Shown piece after piece: positions 7,437-11,256 of a DNA stretch of 11,256 bases. Each line of letters begins with the position of its first letter. The stretch's first letter is position 1. A model generated the notes under the pieces. The model saw only the letters and a program-made list of their open reading frames with translations. It ran no database searches and was not told the origin of the DNA. The DNA lies in NCBI GenBank assembly GCA_015264885.1, contig JABZYY010000011.1:1-11256 (forward strand). The letters are read 5' to 3'. Origin of the DNA: Streptococcus sp. GTDB lineage: Bacteria > Bacillota > Bacilli > Lactobacillales > Aerococcaceae. Position numbers and translations under genes: made by a program.

Positions 7437-7454
7437 TATTACAACGCTGTAATA
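7437..7454. repeat. Perfect 7-bp-arm dyad, possible operator
   Basis: TATTACA-ACGC-TGTAATA is a perfect inverted repeat with a 4-nt spacer and no T-run after it, so it looks like a protein-binding site rather than a terminator. It lies about 185 nt upstream of the dacA start codon and about 130 nt upstream of the inferred garK start. The regulator is unknown. Confidence 0.45.
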
Positions 7455-7571
7455 CATCAAAAAATGACGAAGCGCATAGGGGTGGGAATATGGAAAATTG
7501 CTCGAACAAAAACCGAATATGAGATTAAAAAATCCTTCCTATTTTGTAATAAAAGATTAATCAGTTTACCA

Positions 7572-7600
7572 TTGTTTTTCTTCTCGATTTTCGGTAACAT
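7572..7600 (+). promoter_or_regulatory. Possible dacA promoter
   Basis: TTGTTT (7572-7577), a 17-nt spacer and TAACAT (7595-7600) form the best pair before dacA, with an inferred start near 7607. Both hexamers are imperfect. TAATAA at 7551-7556 is a competing -10 with a poorer -35. Confidence 0.35.
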
Positions 7601-7638
7601 TAATAAGCAGATTTGAGAGAAATTAGGAGATATACATA

Positions 7639-9036
7639 ATGAAAAGTCCTCGTACATGGGTGAAGAAAATCGTCTGTGCACTAAGCATTTTCGCTGTAGG
7701 AGCAACGACGGTGACACCAGCAATTTATGCGCAAGATGACGCAAAAGCAAAAGAGGAAGCAGCTGCGGTTCAAGATGTACAAAGCTACATCGCAATCGAG
7801 CAAACGAGCGGAAAAATTTTGATGCAAAACAATCAAGATGAAGTTCGCGGGATTGCTTCCATGAGTAAAATGATTTCACAATATTTAATTTTAGAAGCGA
7901 TTAAAAATGGAGAAGTGACATGGGAAACACAAATCCCAGTAAGCGACCGCGTTCACCAATTGAGTGCGAACTATAGCTTATCCAACGTACCGCTCCTACC
8001 AAGTGAAAAATACACGATTAAAGAATTATTCGACGCGATTTCCATCTATTCCGCCAACGCCGCAACATTAGCGGTGGCCGAATATATCGGAGGTTCTGAA
8101 GCTAACTGGATTGAACGGATGAAAGCCAAACTCGATGAGTGGGGCATTAAAGATGCGACCATCATCAACGTAACAGGTCTACCGAATAAATATGGTGGCG
8201 CTGATAAAAATCCGTCTTATGGTGATGAAGACGAAAATAGCATGTCGGCTCGTTCGGTGGCGATTATCGCGAAGAACTTGGTGAATGATTTCCCTGAGAT
8301 TTTAAAAGTATCATCGATTCCAACACAAACATTCCGACCAAATAGTTCAGGAACAACGAAGATGGATAACTTTAACTACCTTCTTCCAGGGCTACTCTTC
8401 GAATACGAAGGGGTAACAGGGTTGAAGACAGGAACGAGTGATGCCAGCGGTGCGTCGATTACAACGACTGCCACACGTAATGGCTTCTCGGTGATTGTCG
8501 TATCTATGGGATCTAAAGAACCGCTTAATCGTTTCAAAGTAACAAGACATCTATTAGATGAAGTGTTCAAGAAATATGAAGGCTTGCTTGTCGGCGCGCC
8601 TGGAAAATCGGTTCAAAACTTGGCACCTATCCAATTAGAAGGTGGAACGGAAGAAACGCTTGGTGTGGATTACGGAAAAACCTTTATTGCAGCCGTGCCA
8701 AAAGGAACAGCGCTGAGCCAAATCAAGATTTCATTTACTCCTTCTGACGATGTGAAGACGGAAGACGGCAAAGTGAAAGCCCCTGTGACAGCAGGGCAAA
8801 CGGTAGGGACGTTGAATTTTGAGATGCCTGGTGAAAACCTTGGCTATGTCGATGGCAAAGACCACGGAACGGTGGAAGCCTTAGCCGCATTCGATGTAGA
8901 AAATTCTAACGTCGTGACAGAAAGCATGCGTGGAGCGAAAGGATTTATCGACCAAATGGTTCAAAAAGTTCAAGACTTCTTTGGTGGTATTTGGAATAAA
9001 ATCCAAAGTGTCTTCTCACCTGAAGTTTCTGAGTAG
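7639..9036 (+). CDS. dacA: D-alanyl-D-alanine carboxypeptidase (PBP5-type, DacA)
   Basis: This low-molecular-weight penicillin-binding protein trims the terminal D-Ala from peptidoglycan pentapeptides outside the cell. The 465-aa product begins with a basic, hydrophobic signal peptide (cleavage probably after A31, before QDDAKAKEE). It has all three serine-peptidase motifs: SMSK with nucleophile S74 and K77, SAN at 138-140, and KTG at 263-265. The PBP5 C-terminal beta domain covers about residues 305-420. The last about 30 residues (MVQKVQDFFGGIWNKIQSVF) form an amphipathic helix, the usual membrane anchor of this class. The ATG at 7639 follows AGGAG at 7625-7629. It appears to be monocistronic: the next gene has its own promoter, though no clear terminator separates them. 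A beta-lactamase-like role is unlikely given the PBP5 C-terminal domain. Confidence 0.95.
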   Translation: MKSPRTWVKKIVCALSIFAVGATTVTPAIYAQDDAKAKEEAAAVQDVQSYIAIEQTSGKILMQNNQDEVRGIASMSKMISQYLILEAIKNGEVTWETQIPVSDRVHQLSANYSLSNVPLLPSEKYTIKELFDAISIYSANAATLAVAEYIGGSEANWIERMKAKLDEWGIKDATIINVTGLPNKYGGADKNPSYGDEDENSMSARSVAIIAKNLVNDFPEILKVSSIPTQTFRPNSSGTTKMDNFNYLLPGLLFEYEGVTGLKTGTSDASGASITTTATRNGFSVIVVSMGSKEPLNRFKVTRHLLDEVFKKYEGLLVGAPGKSVQNLAPIQLEGGTEETLGVDYGKTFIAAVPKGTALSQIKISFTPSDDVKTEDGKVKAPVTAGQTVGTLNFEMPGENLGYVDGKDHGTVEALAAFDVENSNVVTESMRGAKGFIDQMVQKVQDFFGGIWNKIQSVFSPEVSE

Positions 9037-9055
9037 GAATTTTTTGCTAAAAGGC

Positions 9056-9084
9056 TTGCACTTTTCACTAGAGACGTGTACAAT
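9056..9084 (+). promoter_or_regulatory. serS promoter
   Basis: TTGCAC (9056-9061), a 17-nt spacer and TACAAT (9079-9084) form a near-consensus sigma-A promoter, with an inferred start near 9091. It lies about 20 bases after the dacA stop and just before the T-box leader. Confidence 0.8.
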
Positions 9085-9090
9085 TTTAGA

Positions 9091-10641
<1,551 letters not shown>

Positions 10642-10643
10642 TA

Positions 10644-10919
10644 GGAACTTTGTTCCAATAAAAAGATGAAATAGGGTGGAGCAGTCATAAGCTTCGGACT
10701 TCCCTAGACATCTTCATAGTAAAGGCTATAAGGGCAACGGGTTGAGCCAAGGTCTCAACTCCTGCCGAACTTCAAAGAGGGGCATTGCGGATAAACCGCA
10801 GTGCCCCTCTAATTCATTTCGGCTGCAAATCCTTATAGCTTTTACTATAGAGTCTGGGAAGTCCTCCGCTTATTTAATTCGAAGAGCCTTCATCTTTTTA
10901 TTGGAACAAAGCCTTTTTT
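10644..10919 (+). ncRNA. Long rod-forming inverted-repeat element after serS (family unknown)
   Basis: The two halves of this ~275-nt stretch are imperfect complements and fold into one long rod. Paired blocks are: 10648-10670 with 10889-10911 (23 perfect pairs); ATAAGC 10687-10692 with 10868-10873; 10696-10704 with 10856-10864 and AGAC 10706-10709 with 10852-10855; 10716-10733 with 10831-10848 (18 pairs, one G-U); GCCGAA 10764-10769 with 10818-10823; and 10776-10790 with 10796-10810 (15 pairs, one U-G), closed by the loop ATAAA. A side hairpin GTTGAG/CTCAAC lies at 10741-10759. The wobble pairs hold only for a plus-strand RNA. The rod ends in CC plus T6, so it may also end the serS transcript. 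Alternatives are a non-autonomous MITE-like element or a serS 3' UTR structure; no target duplication is evident. I do not recognise a family. Confidence 0.55.
10889..10919 (+). terminator. Probable transcription stop at the end of the rod
   Basis: The 3' arm of the 23-bp outer helix ends at 10911 and is followed by CC and six T (10914-10919). The first base pairs with 10648, so the complete signal spans the whole rod. The small hairpin GGAAC-TTT-GTTCC (10644-10656) competes with the outer helix. Confidence 0.5.
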
Positions 10920-10920
10920 A

Positions 10921-11256
10921 TAAATACCCCATGTTGGGTAAGCACTTCAAAGTTTGTCCACCAGGAAAGTCACACGAGGGAGTATGTGCCAAGCACTCTC
11001 TGCCTCCTTTCCCTTTCCCTGTCCTCCAGAAATACGCTTCACACAGACCGCGTTCACCAATCCATTTTGGGAGTCTCAACATTGTTGAATACACAGGTTC
11101 TAAGCAGGGTGAATGCGCAAAAATAAAAACACAAAAGCTCTTGCTAGTGGGAATGTGGAGGAGTAGCGTAGAGGATAGCTCGTAGCTTCTCAGGTTCTAT
11201 AGTAGCAGTAATGGGGAATGACATTAAATGCGAAAAAGAGGGAGTTAGGAATTGAT
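10921..11256. other. Structured region without a convincing gene, to the right edge
   Basis: No known gene or RNA family is recognised in these 336 bases. Local plus-strand hairpins include: TACCC/GGGTA (10925-10939); CCAGGAAAG, GAGG, GAG and GTGC (10961-10989) stacking on GCAC, CTC, CCTC and CTTTCC (10993-11012); CGCGTTCACC (11049-11058) with GGTGAATGCG (11108-11117), including one G-U; TCAAC-ATT-GTTGA (11076-11088); and GAGGAGTAGCG (11158-11168) with CGTAGCTTCTC (11181-11191), mostly paired with wobbles. A 9-nt direct repeat CAGGTTCTA occurs at 11094 and 11191. TATAAA (10919-10924) could be a -10 for an RNA starting near 10931. AGAGGGAG and TTAGGA near the right edge could be the ribosome site of a gene starting just outside. 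Confidence 0.4.

Larger units (their letters stand above)
7352..7638. other. Intergenic region upstream of dacA
   Basis: Together with the garK promoter this makes about 340 bases without a gene between two divergent genes. It is AT-rich. I see an 18-bp dyad (7437-7454), a weak candidate dacA promoter (7572-7600) and the dacA ribosome site AGGAG at 7625-7629. Small open frames here lack credible ribosome sites. Confidence 0.6.

Noticed and set aside
7401..7616. 71-codon open frame upstream of dacA
   Set aside because: The GTG start abuts GAAGG with no spacing, and the frame runs through the dyad and promoter region. There is no recognisable content.
7457..7879. 140-codon open frame antisense to the start of dacA
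   Set aside because: It overlaps a complete dacA with signal peptide and catalytic motifs. It has no credible start signal.
10644..10919. 6S RNA
   Set aside because: The rod shape is similar, but it is longer than Firmicutes 6S RNA (about 190-200 nt). I see no single large central bubble or matching conserved bases.
10961..10975. AGGAAAGTCACAC reminiscent of the GAGGAAAGTCC block of RNase P RNA
   Set aside because: The other conserved RNase P blocks (such as the ACAGAA region and the matching P4 strand) are absent, so it is a short chance match.
10742..11185. 147-codon open frame after serS
   Set aside because: It starts at a TTG inside a side hairpin of the rod, crosses its probable terminator and resembles no protein family. 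The wobble-conserved pairing argues for RNA rather than protein.

Overview
The window reads as chromosome from a low-GC Gram-positive bacterium, most likely a lactic acid bacterium (Lactobacillales). The reasons are strong AGGAGG-type ribosome sites, sigma-A-type promoters, a tRNA-Ser T-box leader in front of serS, a cre-like site, and a lactate racemization (lar) locus organised much like that of Lactobacillus plantarum. I cannot name the genus from sequence alone.

Region 1 (1-4722) is a lar locus with two divergent arms. Leftward run larA (lactate racemase), larB and the start of larC, which continues past the left edge and carries a very His-rich segment. Rightward run larR (Crp/Fnr-type regulator), larE and a DUF924 gene, the last two overlapping by one base. 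LarB, LarE and LarC make the nickel-pincer nucleotide (NPN) cofactor that LarA uses to interconvert D- and L-lactate. A dyad at 2562-2584 lies between the arms. It is placed about -58 to -60 from the inferred larA start and about -41 from an inferred larR start, so one site could activate both.

Region 2 (4698-7351) holds convergent terminators and then a leftward two-gene operon, glycerate kinase followed by a GntP-family permease. It has a good -10 with a cre-like site lying over the spacer, which suggests carbon-catabolite control of glycerate uptake and phosphorylation.

Region 3 (7352-9036) has an intergenic stretch with an unexplained 18-bp dyad, then dacA, an exported D-alanyl-D-alanine carboxypeptidase (PBP5 type).

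Region 4 (9056-10641) is serS with its own promoter and a T-box riboswitch. The specifier appears to be UCC, and a terminator/antiterminator follows.

Region 5 (10642-11256) contains no convincing gene. Its first part is a ~270-nt imperfect inverted repeat that folds into a long rod. Both internal mismatches in its long helices become G-U pairs only if the plus strand is transcribed, and the rod ends in a T-run. The rest (10921-11256) has several more hairpins and no recognisable family. This is the least explained part of the window.
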